Shown one piece after another: positions 46,901-52,533 of a stretch of DNA of 64,000 bases. The notes under the pieces were generated by a model. It did not search any database. It was not told where the DNA came from and saw nothing but the letters and a program-made list of their open reading frames with translations. Made by a program: the position numbers and the translations under genes. Source of the stretch: Apoderus coryli (Eukaryota; Arthropoda; Insecta; Coleoptera; Attelabidae); assembly GCA_911728435.2 (NCBI GenBank), contig OU452198.1, forward strand, positions 36,919,902-36,983,901, in the 5' to 3' direction. Position 1 is the stretch's first letter, and each line of letters starts with the position of its first letter.

Positions 46901-47942
46901 AAACCTGTTTAAACAAAAGTTAGTGAGGAACAAGAAGCAAGGAATGCTGGCTGGCTCTATAAAATATATAACATGATGTGCATTTAAAAAAAAATACTAT
47001 TTACCTTGCAAACTGTAGCGATACAAACGGATGTAGACACATGTTGGCGCCAGCGACAATTACTCGGTCACATTTACCGGTTCTTATAGCTTTGTATGCA
47101 TGCTCAAAAGCATATAAAGAGCTTGAGCAGGCCGTGTCACAAATAAATGATGGAGCATCCAGCTTCAAAAAGTAACTGATGCGGTTTGCAAGAGCTACGG
47201 ACCGTTGACACCTAATAAAATAAATATAACGTATTAATAAATTATAAACAAAAACAAATACAGGAGCTTTCGTAATAGATATTAATGATGTGAAAGTAAA
47301 ACAGGGTAATTACCCTTGAATAGCGAACGTTTCATGACCCAGTCTATCGAAGAACCATGTTTTCTCATTTTCACTAAAGCAACTGCCGATAAAAACACCT
47401 GTTCGAGTACCTTCAAATTCAGAAGGATGCATGCCCGCATCAAAAATAGCTTCGATAACTTTTTCCAAAAGCATTCGACCCATTGGATCCATACTAGTAG
47501 CTTGTCTATGGTGTACACCTTAAATAATGAAAAAAGAAAATGTACATCCTTTAAGGACCAGCTCCATTTCTTCTGACTTACCAAAATATCCCGCATCAAA
47601 CTTTGCAATATTTGGTACTTTCCCAGTTCTCTGTGGAATTTCTGGATGACCTGGCTCCCATCTTCTACTGTCACCTGACACCATATCGACTTTATTAAAC
47701 AAATTGTCAGCTAATTCGTGAATATCATTAGCATCCGGATATCTGCCAGAGATTCCTAAACAAAATTAAAACATTCAAATGTTTGGAACCACTTTTTAAA
47801 TTTATTGATTAATCATACCAGATATTACAACCTCTTCGCCAGAAGGTGGATTCGCTAACAACCTTCCAAATTTTATTGAATTAGTATCGATTGGATCATC
47901 CAGGTCTGAATTGTGATCCACGTTGTTGTTCGACAGAGCCAT
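19798..47942 (-). CDS. FASN: Type I fatty acid synthase with degenerate acyltransferase domain (27 coding exons)
   Basis: A multidomain cytosolic enzyme that elongates and reduces acyl chains from malonyl-CoA and NADPH. Exons, 5' to 3': 47,942-47,819; 47,755-47,582; 47,518-47,314; 47,211-47,005; 46,904-46,621; 46,561-46,419; 46,354-46,213; 46,159-45,946; 45,851-45,666; 44,860-44,580; 40,341-39,826; 36,469-36,297; 35,857-35,667; 35,529-35,272; 35,109-34,704; 34,557-33,940; 30,360-30,230; 29,711-29,555; 25,799-25,634; 24,676-24,196; 24,135-23,980; 23,914-23,509; 23,448-23,241; 23,174-23,024; 22,964-22,649; 20,528-20,268; 20,157-19,798. All introns are GT-AG and every phase matches. The total is 6,915 nt, 2,304 residues, roughly 100 shorter than usual for insects, mainly in the acyltransferase. 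Domain order is KS, degenerate AT, DH, non-catalytic central region, ER, KR, ACP, TE. Start: first ATG downstream of a TATA box. Transcript evidence is needed for the exact junctions. Confidence 0.93.
20960..21370 (+). pseudogene. BEL/Pao integrase C-terminal relic in FASN intron 25
   Basis: Plus-strand pieces match the tail of a BEL/Pao polyprotein: a [13 protein letters not shown] segment at about 21,030, [13 protein letters not shown] at about 21,150, and a lysine-rich segment leading to RKWLENN. Then, in another frame, comes [10 protein letters not shown] and the end of the integrase. It is broken by frameshifts and stops and is antisense to FASN. It differs from the copy at 50.6-58.6 kb. 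Confidence 0.65.
21640..22175 (+). pseudogene. mariner transposase C-terminal relic in FASN intron 25
   Basis: Plus-strand scraps in alternating frames resemble the end of a mariner transposase: [10 protein letters not shown] (the SPDLxPxDxxxF block), [12 protein letters not shown] and [17 protein letters not shown] near the terminus. The copy is 5'-truncated and frameshifted. It lies antisense to FASN. Confidence 0.6.
22350..22560 (+). pseudogene. LINE reverse transcriptase N-terminal scrap in FASN intron 25
   Basis: The frame contains [20 protein letters not shown] followed by [11 protein letters not shown], the segment that precedes the first RT motif in Jockey/CR1-type LINEs. Nothing of the catalytic core follows. 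It is antisense to FASN. Confidence 0.6.
23024..23174 (-). CDS. FASN: FASN exon 24: acyl carrier protein
   Basis: The phosphopantetheine attachment serine lies in [16 protein letters not shown] (Ser1963), the standard carrier-protein motif. The domain runs from the end of exon 23 (ANILG) to [11 protein letters not shown]. The donor of exon 23 was placed at TTGG|GTAAAA, which restores the frame across ANILG-LKDLK; the frame track otherwise runs into a stop in the intron. Confidence 0.9.
23241..24135 (-). CDS. FASN: FASN exons 21-23: ketoreductase domain
   Basis: The Rossmann fold begins with [17 protein letters not shown] (glycines about 1,699-1,705). The catalytic region is in exon 22: [19 protein letters not shown] supplies the Ser and Tyr, and the following MAN the Asn. 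WGAIGE then joins VGIVANM of exon 23. The domain appears intact and NADPH-dependent. Introns 21-23 are short. Confidence 0.9.
24196..30360 (-). CDS. FASN: FASN exons 17-20: enoyl reductase domain
   Basis: Exon 17 opens with [17 protein letters not shown] and runs to [10 protein letters not shown]. Exon 18 carries [11 protein letters not shown] and [19 protein letters not shown]. Exon 19 holds the NADPH-binding turn [11 protein letters not shown] (from His1483), and exon 20 [25 protein letters not shown] and the C-terminal [11 protein letters not shown]. The order and spacing are those of an intact NADPH-dependent enoyl reductase. The donor of exon 17 (AAC|GTAATT) was chosen because it restores the GR-x4-GRRV segment typical of the family. 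Confidence 0.9.
25259..25298 (-). ncRNA. Hammerhead ribozyme core, left arm
   Basis: On the minus strand: CTGATGA (25,294-25,288), stem II GGAG/CTCC, GAAAC, minimal stem III AC..GT and triplet GTC. It is on the same strand as FASN, so it lies within the intron 19 transcript. It is identical in its core to the right-arm copy. Confidence 0.72.
25386..25426 (+). ncRNA. Hammerhead ribozyme core, right arm
   Basis: CTGATGA (25,390-25,396), stem II GGAG/CTCC, GAAAC (25,412-25,416), stem III AC..GT and triplet GTC (25,419-25,421). Stem I can form from AGG before the core and CCT after the triplet. It is antisense to FASN. Confidence 0.72.
25966..26404. repeat. Long inverted repeat (hairpin) in FASN intron 18
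   Basis: Arms of roughly 170-200 bp, about 25,966-26,147 and 26,195-26,404, are inverted copies. Shared blocks include TTTTGACTGCAGTAGCTGAA, the stretch around GACGACGTG/CACGTCGTC, and TGAGACTTACTATGGAA/TTCCATAGTAAGTCTCA. The loop is about 50 bp. No coding content. It is probably a fold-back MITE. Confidence 0.8.
26457..27975. repeat. 1.5 kb dispersed repeat, copy 1
   Basis: It matches 52,534-54,107 over its length, from GGGCAATAGAATTTACT to GGTTACAAT. On the minus strand an internal stretch begins TGTTACGGTTCGATTCAA, and AATAAA signals occur, which is LTR-like; on the plus strand there is a GGTGACCGA motif near 27,700. No open frame of note. It may be a long solo LTR or a non-autonomous element. 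It lies in FASN intron 18. Confidence 0.65.
28190..29402 (-). pseudogene. LINE fragment: ORF1 zinc knuckles and endonuclease
   Basis: Reading from 29,402 downwards the frame first shows two CCHC-type knuckles ([14 protein letters not shown] and [13 protein letters not shown]) of a LINE ORF1 or gag-like protein. An AP-endonuclease part follows with TETWLHDG and a [10 protein letters not shown] segment. Then the frame 28,771-28,271 gives [14 protein letters not shown] (GDFN turned to GGFN), DLIVSD and [10 protein letters not shown]. The reverse transcriptase is missing. It lies in FASN intron 18 on the FASN strand, about 150 bp from exon 18. Confidence 0.75.
29908..30186. repeat. Long inverted repeat in FASN intron 17
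   Basis: Arms at about 29,910-30,000 and 30,075-30,180 are inverted copies containing CGAAGTAGTC/GACTACTTCG, GATCGCAACGTT/AACGTTGCGATC and the TACAGCATTTTGATGAGAGA block. The CGAAACGTT segment recalls the Penelope-type termini, but the CUGANGA box is changed (CTGATTA), so I do not call a ribozyme. Confidence 0.75.
30470..31492 (+). pseudogene. Mariner-like (ITm) transposon relic with inverted ends
   Basis: The ends (30,470-30,545 and 31,395-31,492) are inverted copies sharing GCACATTGTGTCAGTA. Between them the frame 30,746-30,997 holds an N-terminal helix-turn-helix domain ([20 protein letters not shown]). Scraps of the catalytic domain follow ([12 protein letters not shown] near 31,080, LDESFPGKR near 31,210). 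It is frameshifted and dead. It lies in FASN intron 16, antisense, and belongs to the same broad transposase group as the relics at 17.0 and 37-38 kb. Confidence 0.6.
31565..31680. repeat. Inverted copy of the 16.5 kb repeat
   Basis: This stretch is the reverse complement of about 16,515-16,610, including the segment that reads TTGGAAATTTGTTTCAC on the minus strand and the near-palindrome CTTGTTACTTTATGTGACAAG. Confidence 0.7.
31681..31925 (+). pseudogene. LINE fragment ahead of the RT core
   Basis: The plus-strand frame reads through [20 protein letters not shown] and [20 protein letters not shown], the linker and first RT block of a Jockey/CR1-type LINE, and breaks off at about 31,925. It is antisense to FASN. 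Confidence 0.7.
31930..33165 (-). pseudogene. LINE reverse transcriptase fragment in FASN intron 16
   Basis: On the minus strand, from 33,158 downwards: [20 protein letters not shown] with SAELFKEG (first RT block), [23 protein letters not shown] (split across lines of the alignment), [17 protein letters not shown] motif A (32,600s) and [15 protein letters not shown] (32,400s). The frames are broken and the YxDD block is missing. This LINE belongs to a different lineage from the Jockey-type copies nearby. Confidence 0.75.
33195..33510 (+). pseudogene. LINE reverse transcriptase scrap
   Basis: The plus-strand frame shows a GxxxGSVLG-type segment followed by [17 protein letters not shown] and DDTK, the region around the RT active site (PDDT for the usual ADDT). 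It is short, broken and antisense to FASN. Confidence 0.65.
33940..35109 (-). CDS. FASN: FASN exons 15-16: central non-catalytic region
   Basis: These two large exons (136 and 206 codons) encode the structural core between DH and ER, corresponding to the pseudo-methyltransferase and pseudo-ketoreductase parts of animal FASN. Recognisable landmarks are [12 protein letters not shown], the [14 protein letters not shown] strand, a [13 protein letters not shown] strand with [12 protein letters not shown], and [12 protein letters not shown] at the exit. Exon 16 ends in phase 0 with YELID and joins [10 protein letters not shown] of exon 17. Intron 16 (3.6 kb) is filled with transposon debris. Confidence 0.88.
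35272..40341 (-). CDS. FASN: FASN exons 11-14: AT remnant, linker and dehydratase domain
   Basis: Exon 11 (40,341-39,826) begins with the C-terminal AT remnant, then the linker helix ([14 protein letters not shown]) and [17 protein letters not shown]. The dehydratase hot-dog follows: His822 in SGHLIDG with the HxxxGxxxxP pattern completed by exon 12 ([10 protein letters not shown]), and the second catalytic acid as Asp976 in FMDNMLQ (exon 14). [18 protein letters not shown] in exon 13 is the usual inter-subdomain segment. Both DH catalytic residues are present. Introns 10 and 11 (4.2 and 3.4 kb) are swollen by LINE, hAT and ITm elements. Confidence 0.9.
37140..38235 (-). pseudogene. ITm-type DDE transposase pseudogene
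   Basis: From 38,232: helix-turn-helix domain [17 protein letters not shown], with the [12 protein letters not shown] segment and [11 protein letters not shown]. Then [17 protein letters not shown] and ENPGNST, after which frames break (a TAA tract at about 37,610). The catalytic half is readable at 37,590-37,150: [14 protein letters not shown] with the second acidic position, and [10 protein letters not shown] with the third region. It has several frameshifts and stops, so it is dead. Its N-terminal domain is shared with relics at 17.0 and 30.8 kb. Confidence 0.75.
38687..39091 (+). CDS. 134-codon hydrophobic (multi-pass membrane) ORF of unknown family
   Basis: An intact ATG-to-stop frame encoding about four hydrophobic segments: [44 protein letters not shown], and [16 protein letters not shown]. 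Short polar loops carry TRPSVCVPP and YRKNAKAN. No signal or family is recognised. It lies on the plus strand in a roughly 730-bp segment that interrupts the right inverted repeat of the 36.7-39.4 kb transposon, whose transposase is dead. A broken relative is found at 18.48-18.76 kb. It could be a transposon accessory gene, a captured host exon or an independent small element. Expression is unknown. Confidence 0.4.
   Translation: MFLVISSVKLFLLILFFWDMTRPSVCVPPVTTLLLVWLMASYLVLALYILYRKNAKANIHNLAVFSITAFFLVIFSLFHWQQWLCLKWCNLMLIQEGYFQSQVLGTLYFEFSFILFCDLCVTLFSRKLDFAADA
40560..41870 (+). pseudogene. LINE fragment split by a hAT-type MITE, in FASN intron 10
   Basis: The left part (40,560-40,770) encodes [20 protein letters not shown] with the RT active-site ADD. 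The right part (41,419-41,870) encodes [20 protein letters not shown] and [16 protein letters not shown], then broken pieces of the C terminus ([13 protein letters not shown] near 41,690). The two parts are contiguous once the MITE at 40,771-41,418 is removed. It is old and full of stops. Confidence 0.75.
40771..41418. mobile_element. hAT-type MITE with 8-bp target duplication
   Basis: The 8-bp direct repeat GTTGAACT (40,763-40,770 and 41,419-41,426) flanks ends that read inward CAGGATTACCAGAT and TAGGGTTGCCAGAT. Subterminal CTCATAT motifs are repeated near both ends. An 82-codon ATG frame inside (41,004-41,252) encodes a hydrophobic peptide without recognised domains. An 8-bp duplication and CA/TAGGG ends fit the hAT superfamily. 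Confidence 0.75.
41871..42650. other. Intron 10 sequence without recognised features
   Basis: AT-rich DNA, no frame or terminus recognised. Confidence 0.4.
42655..42727 (-). tRNA. tRNA-like sequence, probably SINE head or tRNA relic
   Basis: On the minus strand the order is an A-box-like TGGCCTCGTTGTTAGAG, an anticodon-arm region with TTCGTAT (a CGT anticodon would be threonine), and a B-box-like GGTTCGAATCT. The acceptor stem does not close well, and the B box departs from the consensus at its last base. It is likely a SINE head or a tRNA pseudogene. Confidence 0.4.
43371..44225 (-). pseudogene. LINE reverse transcriptase C-terminal half in FASN intron 10
   Basis: The frame from 44,225 to 43,620 encodes the RT palm and thumb: [20 protein letters not shown] with the intact active-site [25 protein letters not shown] and [10 protein letters not shown]. 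After one stop it continues (43,565-43,371) with [20 protein letters not shown] and [15 protein letters not shown] to the natural end. It is 5'-truncated and otherwise well preserved, with about one stop in 280 codons, so it is among the youngest LINE copies here. It is on the same strand as FASN. Confidence 0.85.
44580..45851 (-). CDS. FASN: FASN exons 9-10: acyltransferase domain, catalytically degenerate
   Basis: The frame continues from the KS linker ([10 protein letters not shown]) into what should be the malonyl/acetyl transferase. Where animal FASN has the GMGSQW motif, this protein reads [13 protein letters not shown] (about 532-544), in frame and without a length change, before returning to a recognisable [11 protein letters not shown]. 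Where the GHSxGE nucleophile elbow is expected, exon 10 reads [14 protein letters not shown] (612-625), so the serine position is Asp616. Flanks such as [11 protein letters not shown] and the acidic helix after it still align. The later AT half, which carries the catalytic histidine, is shortened: exon 11 resumes at a [13 protein letters not shown] segment that normally lies some 100 residues further on. Exact conservation of frame argues against a simple pseudogene. Confidence 0.85.
44861..45665. other. FASN intron 9
   Basis: About 0.8 kb between the two halves of the degenerate AT domain. I searched it for a missing GMGSQW- or GHSxGE-coding exon on the minus strand and saw none. No transposon protein is visible. 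Confidence 0.5.
45946..47942 (-). CDS. FASN: FASN exons 1-8: N-terminal tail and ketosynthase domain
   Basis: Residues 1 to about 35 are a polar, Asn/Asp-rich tail, then comes the condensing domain (about 35-450). The Cys nucleophile is in DTACSSS (Cys196, exon 4). The two active-site histidines are in EGHGTG (His329, end of exon 5) and [12 protein letters not shown] (His367, exon 6); the 133- and 38-residue spacings agree with animal FASN. Exon 8 carries the [11 protein letters not shown] segment that closes the domain. Introns are short (about 55-110 bp) and free of transposons, in contrast to the later introns. Nothing here suggests loss of function. Confidence 0.93.
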
Positions 47943-48160
47943 AATCGAGACAAAAATCTACAAAAATGAACGATTAACAGAGCTAATACTTATATTAGCT
48001 ATTATATTTCTTAGAAACTAAAATTTCTACAGGCCTTGTGAATCATTTCGAATTTCAAATTCCTTACCATATATGAAAATACAGTTCAAACCCTAAGCAA
48101 GATACAGATCCAAGTTCTGTCCTAAAATCTGTTTTAGAGATCATTAAAAAAATATGGGAG

Positions 48161-48170
48161 CCCTTTTATA
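48161..48170 (-). promoter_or_regulatory. TATA box of the FASN promoter (copy A)
   Basis: TATAAAAGGG on the minus strand, 219 bp upstream of the start codon, predicts initiation near 48,135-48,140 and a leader of roughly 200 nt. The stretch from here to the ATG is conserved in copy B (60,619-60,828), supporting its importance or simply the recency of the duplication. The foreign element starts only 36 bp further upstream. Confidence 0.6.
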
Positions 48171-49069
48171 GGGAGTCATTTTTAGGCACACGTTTATTAA
48201 CCAAACAATAGATAAACGAACATATAGATGATCAACGCTTATGGCAATATCAAAGATTAATCTACACAAGATTAATCTTTGGCAATATTAATACTCATAA
48301 ACAGCAGTCGTATCTCTACACAGACAGTGGAACGTCTTGTTCTTTAACAACCAATAGATGTTGCCACTACACGCTACAACAGCTAAAAAATAAAATTTTA
48401 TTGTACCTACTGGGCACGTGAATATGTTTAGACCACAGAAGAGTGTATTTCTCGTTCGTAACGTTGTGTTGAATGCTTATATACCAGGTACGCCCAAAAG
48501 ATTTTGAAAATTTTCAGATAAATTTAAATGTTTAATAACTAAAATTAATTTTAAAAGCATTTTTTTTTTATTATACATAAACTTTTTGGTCGATTGATTC
48601 CAAAAATGTAGGTATTCATGTTCAGTTTTATACAACTTACAAAGCTTGAACTCTATTGATATACACTGTGTCCAAGATAAGAATGGGATAGCATTGGAAC
48701 CTTGGAAACTGTAGGAGTTACAATGTCGATTAAATTAGAGAAAAGCTGTACAATTTAAACACTTTTTAAATTGCTAAACCAAGTTTAGCCGTTTAAGTTT
48801 AAAGCCATTTTCAATTCAAACATAGGTGGTATTTCACACGTAATGGTTTAAACTAGTTTCCAGTATTTTTAGCTGTTATTTATGATTATCCAAGAAAAAT
48901 ACGAGATTTTAATAACTAGTTCATAATTATTGAAAAGAGTAAAAAAAATAAATTATATAATATTTTTGGAATAACAAAAACCTTGAGGTACCGTTTTTTA
49001 CAAAAGGTTATTCGAGTTAAATTGTTTTTTTTTTTCACATTTGCTACTTAATATAAATGTTGTAGAATA

Positions 49070-49165
49070 GTCAGGTTAAGCTAGGAGACCTAGTCTCAAC
49101 TTCGCCAATTGTGTTTTTTGATATAATGCAATAAAGTCCAATTATTATTATTATTATTATTACTT
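49070..49165 (+). mobile_element. Solitary LINE 3' tail
   Basis: AGGAGACCTAGTCTCAAC, TTCGCC, an AATAAAGT signal and a TTATTA tract match the 3' ends of the LINEs at 7.9 and 19.7 kb. No coding sequence precedes it, so it is a severely truncated insertion. Confidence 0.7.
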
Positions 49166-49594
49166 TAATAGGCATATTCCCAATTACATAAAACTATGTC
49201 CATATTCCCGAACATTACCCTTAAGTACCAATGAATTAGCGGGGCATCTATTTCAAATTCGATTTGAACGGAATACGTTGGTTATCTATCCAGATCATAT
49301 ATAGCTTATTAAAATTCATCAAATAAATAAACGAGGTATGACAGAAATTTTTAAACATTTTATGGCCCATTTGGTATAATTGTGTATGTAATCCCTAATG
49401 TGGGTAATACAAAGGCCTAGCAATATGAACGGTACTTAAAAAACGCTCTTACCTTTCAAAAGTGTACATTAAGAATTAAATTAATATTTAGAAACACACA
49501 ATGTAAGTTGACAACACCTCGTATACTCTCGTATCAAAACTAACTTGAAAAACAACATAAATAAATTAATAAATAACTTTATTATCTAACAGGT

Positions 49595-49663
49595 GCAAAA
49601 AATATATTTTTTGCCTCCCTGCACTTAAACAGAGTTTTACCGCCCGCATATGCGGGCGGTAAA
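49595..49663. repeat. Two adjacent perfect palindromes
   Basis: Positions 49,595-49,614 form a 20-bp palindrome (GCAAAAAATATATTTTTTGC). Positions 49,636-49,663 form a 28-bp perfect palindrome with core GCCCGCATATGCGGGC and outer arms TTTACC/GGTAAA. The GC-rich one stands out sharply in this AT-rich DNA. Confidence 0.85.
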
Positions 49664-50189
49664 TGACCATTTAGCGCCCGCTCTTTTTATTTTTTTTCAT
49701 AGATGGCGTTACTCTTAGATTTCCAATAATAACGTTAACAGCAGTAGTTTTCACTCACTTAACTTAATGTACATTCCATGTAGAGGATAAGTTGACAATT
49801 GAGAAAGTTTACTTGGTAGTCGTCTGCCATTCCGCTAAACTCATTTAATTATTTAGAATTGTCCATTATTAATTAGTAATCACTTTTTAATTATTATTTT
49901 AGTACCAAAATATATCTAAGATTCTAAAATCAAATTTCTATAGCGTACACGCTCAGATAATAATTTGACAGTTTCTTTCTACATTTTAAATACTCAACAT
50001 TGACATGTGAGCCTGTCACATAAGTTTATCTGATCTGAGTTTGTCAAAGGATAACGCCATTTATTATGTACGTCAAAAAATACTCCCATTAATTATTGTC
50101 AAAAACTGTCAGTTCATAACAGTAATAATTAATTATTAAAATAAAGTTCTTTTGGTTTAATATTGTAGTATGAAGAGGCAGGCGAAAAA

Positions 50190-50315
50190 GAGTTGTAAGC
50201 ACCACTGGCGGTAAAGCCGCTGCAGCCCTTCGCTGTATAGCTGCCCTCGCTCGCTTCGCTCACTCGTGCGTCTATACAGCGGCGGGCTGCAACGAATGCG
50301 TTACCGCCCTTTATA
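50190..50315. repeat. GC-rich inverted repeat with CpG cluster
   Basis: An arm GCAGCCCTTCGCTGTATAG (about 50,221-50,239) pairs with CTATACAGCGGCGGGCTGC (about 50,272-50,290) around a CTCGCTCGCTTCGCTCACTCG loop. GGCGGTAAA at 50,208 and GTTACCGCC at 50,300 flank it. The GCGGTAA/TTACCGC arms match those at 231-282 and 49,636-49,663. Confidence 0.75.
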
Positions 50316-50632
50316 CTTATTATACTATATCACCTCAACGCTTCTTTCAACCATAGATGAACGAAATAAATTAATATTCGTAACCTTGACAGGGAACAAC
50401 AACTACCGCGTACAAATTTTTTTCATGCCGTTTACATTCTCTCTCTCTGTCTTGCCCTATCGAGTACAGCACGTGGTTGCTATCGAGGACATTACAGTGT
50501 TTTAATTTATATACAGGCTTTGCGCATCAATGTTTGTATATCTATGACCAAACTAACGTTATTTGTTAATATTCTATTTATTCTAGAAATTAAATTAACG
50601 TTTTTTGAAACATGTATGAAATATTTTGTTCT

Positions 50633-50880
50633 TAATTTATTTCCGTGTGGATCGATTACCACTGGCTTTACTTGTTTGAATTAAAAATGCTGGTTCAAAA
50701 ACGGACTGTATATTTATTGTGTGTTTTCCCTTCAACAAATCAGAGAAGAATCGTACTTTGTATACAAAAAATAGGGGTTGCCGCTACGAATCGCGCGGGA
50801 TATACTTAAGCGTTACACTGTTGTCACGTTCAATACAAAGTATGGAATAAAAAATATAAAATACATAAACTAAACCAAAC
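50633..50880 (-). repeat. Left (3') LTR of the BEL/Pao element
   Basis: It matches 58,257-58,569 from TAATTTATTTCC to AACTAAACCAAA. The integrase C-terminal coding sequence ends about 110 bp inside it. Confidence 0.8.
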
Positions 50881-50989
50881 GTAGTCGGCCGCATTGAAAA
50901 GTCTGCCTTTCAAAAAAATAAAACAAATATATAACAAAGTAATAGGTACAATATCGTTCAACTTTGAGTTTTAGGAGTCAATAGGTAAA

Positions 50990-52330
50990 ACACAGATCTT
51001 TGCAGCTGCACGTCTGTAAAGTCCTTTACTCGTTTTCACCGTCACAACTCGAATAAGTCCGTCTTTACCAGGGAACGTTTCATGGATTCTGCCCAACTTC
51101 TACGCCATTGGAGGAGCATCTCGTAAAATAACTAAACGTCCGATCTTGGTATCGTTATCGTTCACCTTGTACCACTTCGTTCTCGGTTGTAGAGTGTTGA
51201 GATAGTTGGTCGACCAAATTTTCCAAAACGGGCCTACTATATACTGCATATGTTGGTATTGCGATACCAATGTATGACATGTTTTTGGCATATCGATTTG
51301 AGGAAATGCCTTTAACGATGTTCCAATTAGGAAATGGCCAGGGGTGAGAACGTCCATGTCGTTTGGATCGTTGGTGAGAGGGGTAATGGATCTAGAGTTT
51401 AGGATAGACTCTTTTTGCGTTAACCTACCTAAGTAAAATATTTCATATTAAAAATGTATGTTTTTAAAATGCGCTTTAAGTGAAATTTTGTTAATTTTAC
51501 TCCCACAAACCACCTACGTGCGGAGATTTCGGAGGGTATAAAGTGCCAATTGATCTTATTTTCGAGAAGAAAATTTCTAAAGGTATCGGGTTTAGCTTGC
51601 CCTATTAATGCTTTTAACTCCTTATCAGCTCCAACAAAGTTTGTAGCGTTATCTGTATATACATGCGCACACAATCCTCGCCTTGAAGTCAACCTTTTGA
51701 ACGCATTTAAGCATCGGTTGTTAGGTCTGTTGCAAGGTTGAGGTGCACCGCCTTCCTTGTGAAACAAATAAATATGCCAATATATGCATAGACAAAGCTT
51801 TTATTCCGTAGTTTGTTACTGCCTTTAATAAGATATGGACCTGCGTAATCTATTCCTATAATAGAAAACGGTCGAGATGGTGTTATTCTGGATTCGTGTA
51901 AATCACCCATTTTTTGGTATGATTTTGTAGGATAATACACTTCTGATTGTATTTCTACCTCTTAACGGCCAATAAGAAGATCTTATAATCGATAGAAGAG
52001 TTTGAGAACCGGCATGTAAGTTTGTTAAGTGTTCTTGACGAATCACTAATATAGTAAACTGATGCTTGCTAGGTAGAATAATAGGGTGTTATTTTCGAAT
52101 GACAGCTTTGAATTTCTGAGCCTACCACCTACCCGCAATATCTTATGTTGATCTAAAAATGGATCTAAATTTTTTATATTGCTCTTTGAAGGAATATGTC
52201 TCCTTAGGTAGTCTATATCGAGCGAAAATTCTTGATTTTGGACCAATTTAATGATTTGTTTGTTTACCGACTTCTACTTCCTCTACTGTCAATTCACCCA
52301 TCTTTCATTCAGTTCTGACTTTGGTTCGAG
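50990..52330 (-). pseudogene. BEL/Pao integrase relic
   Basis: From about 52,250 downwards there is a zinc-binding region (YLRRHIPSKSNIKNLDPFLD followed by LRVGGRLRNSKL). Then comes the catalytic core with PFSIIGIDYAGPY and, in another frame, VYTDNATNFVGADKELKAL (the DN..NF second acidic block). The C-terminal segment is DVLTPGHFLIGTSLKAFPQ with the IGRLVILRDAPP end. Frameshifts separate the blocks. Confidence 0.85.
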
Positions 52331-52533
52331 AATTATAACAAGATCTGTTTATATATGCTACTACATTTAGGAGTTTTGGCAATGAAGAATACCTACTGAC
52401 GATATCTTCTTTAACATGTAAAGAAGTGAGCGTGATAGTTTTGAACTCAGAGGTATCGGTTGTAAGAGATAAATCTTGTCTTTGTTTTGGCCAATAGTAT
52501 TGTGTTTGCGATAGCCAATGTTGTAATAAAACG

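Larger units (their letters stand above)
48207..50546. mobile_element. 2.3 kb inverted-repeat element inserted just upstream of the FASN TATA box
   Basis: The duplicated copy B (60,850-60,870) lacks this block, which defines its limits. CCAAAC occurs on both sides (48,201-48,206 and 50,548-50,553). The ends read inward as AATAGATAAACGAACATATA and CATAGATATACAAACATTGA, an imperfect inverted repeat. Contents: a 13-bp-arm hairpin at about 48,250-48,290, a fragment shared with 16.8 kb (48,675-48,745), a LINE tail (49,070-49,165) and the GC-rich palindromes (49.6-50.3 kb). No transposase was recognised. Confidence 0.6.

Noticed and set aside
19798..47942. FASN as a pseudogene
   Set aside because: No stop or frameshift in 2,304 codons, canonical splice sites at every intron, and catalytic residues kept in all domains except AT.
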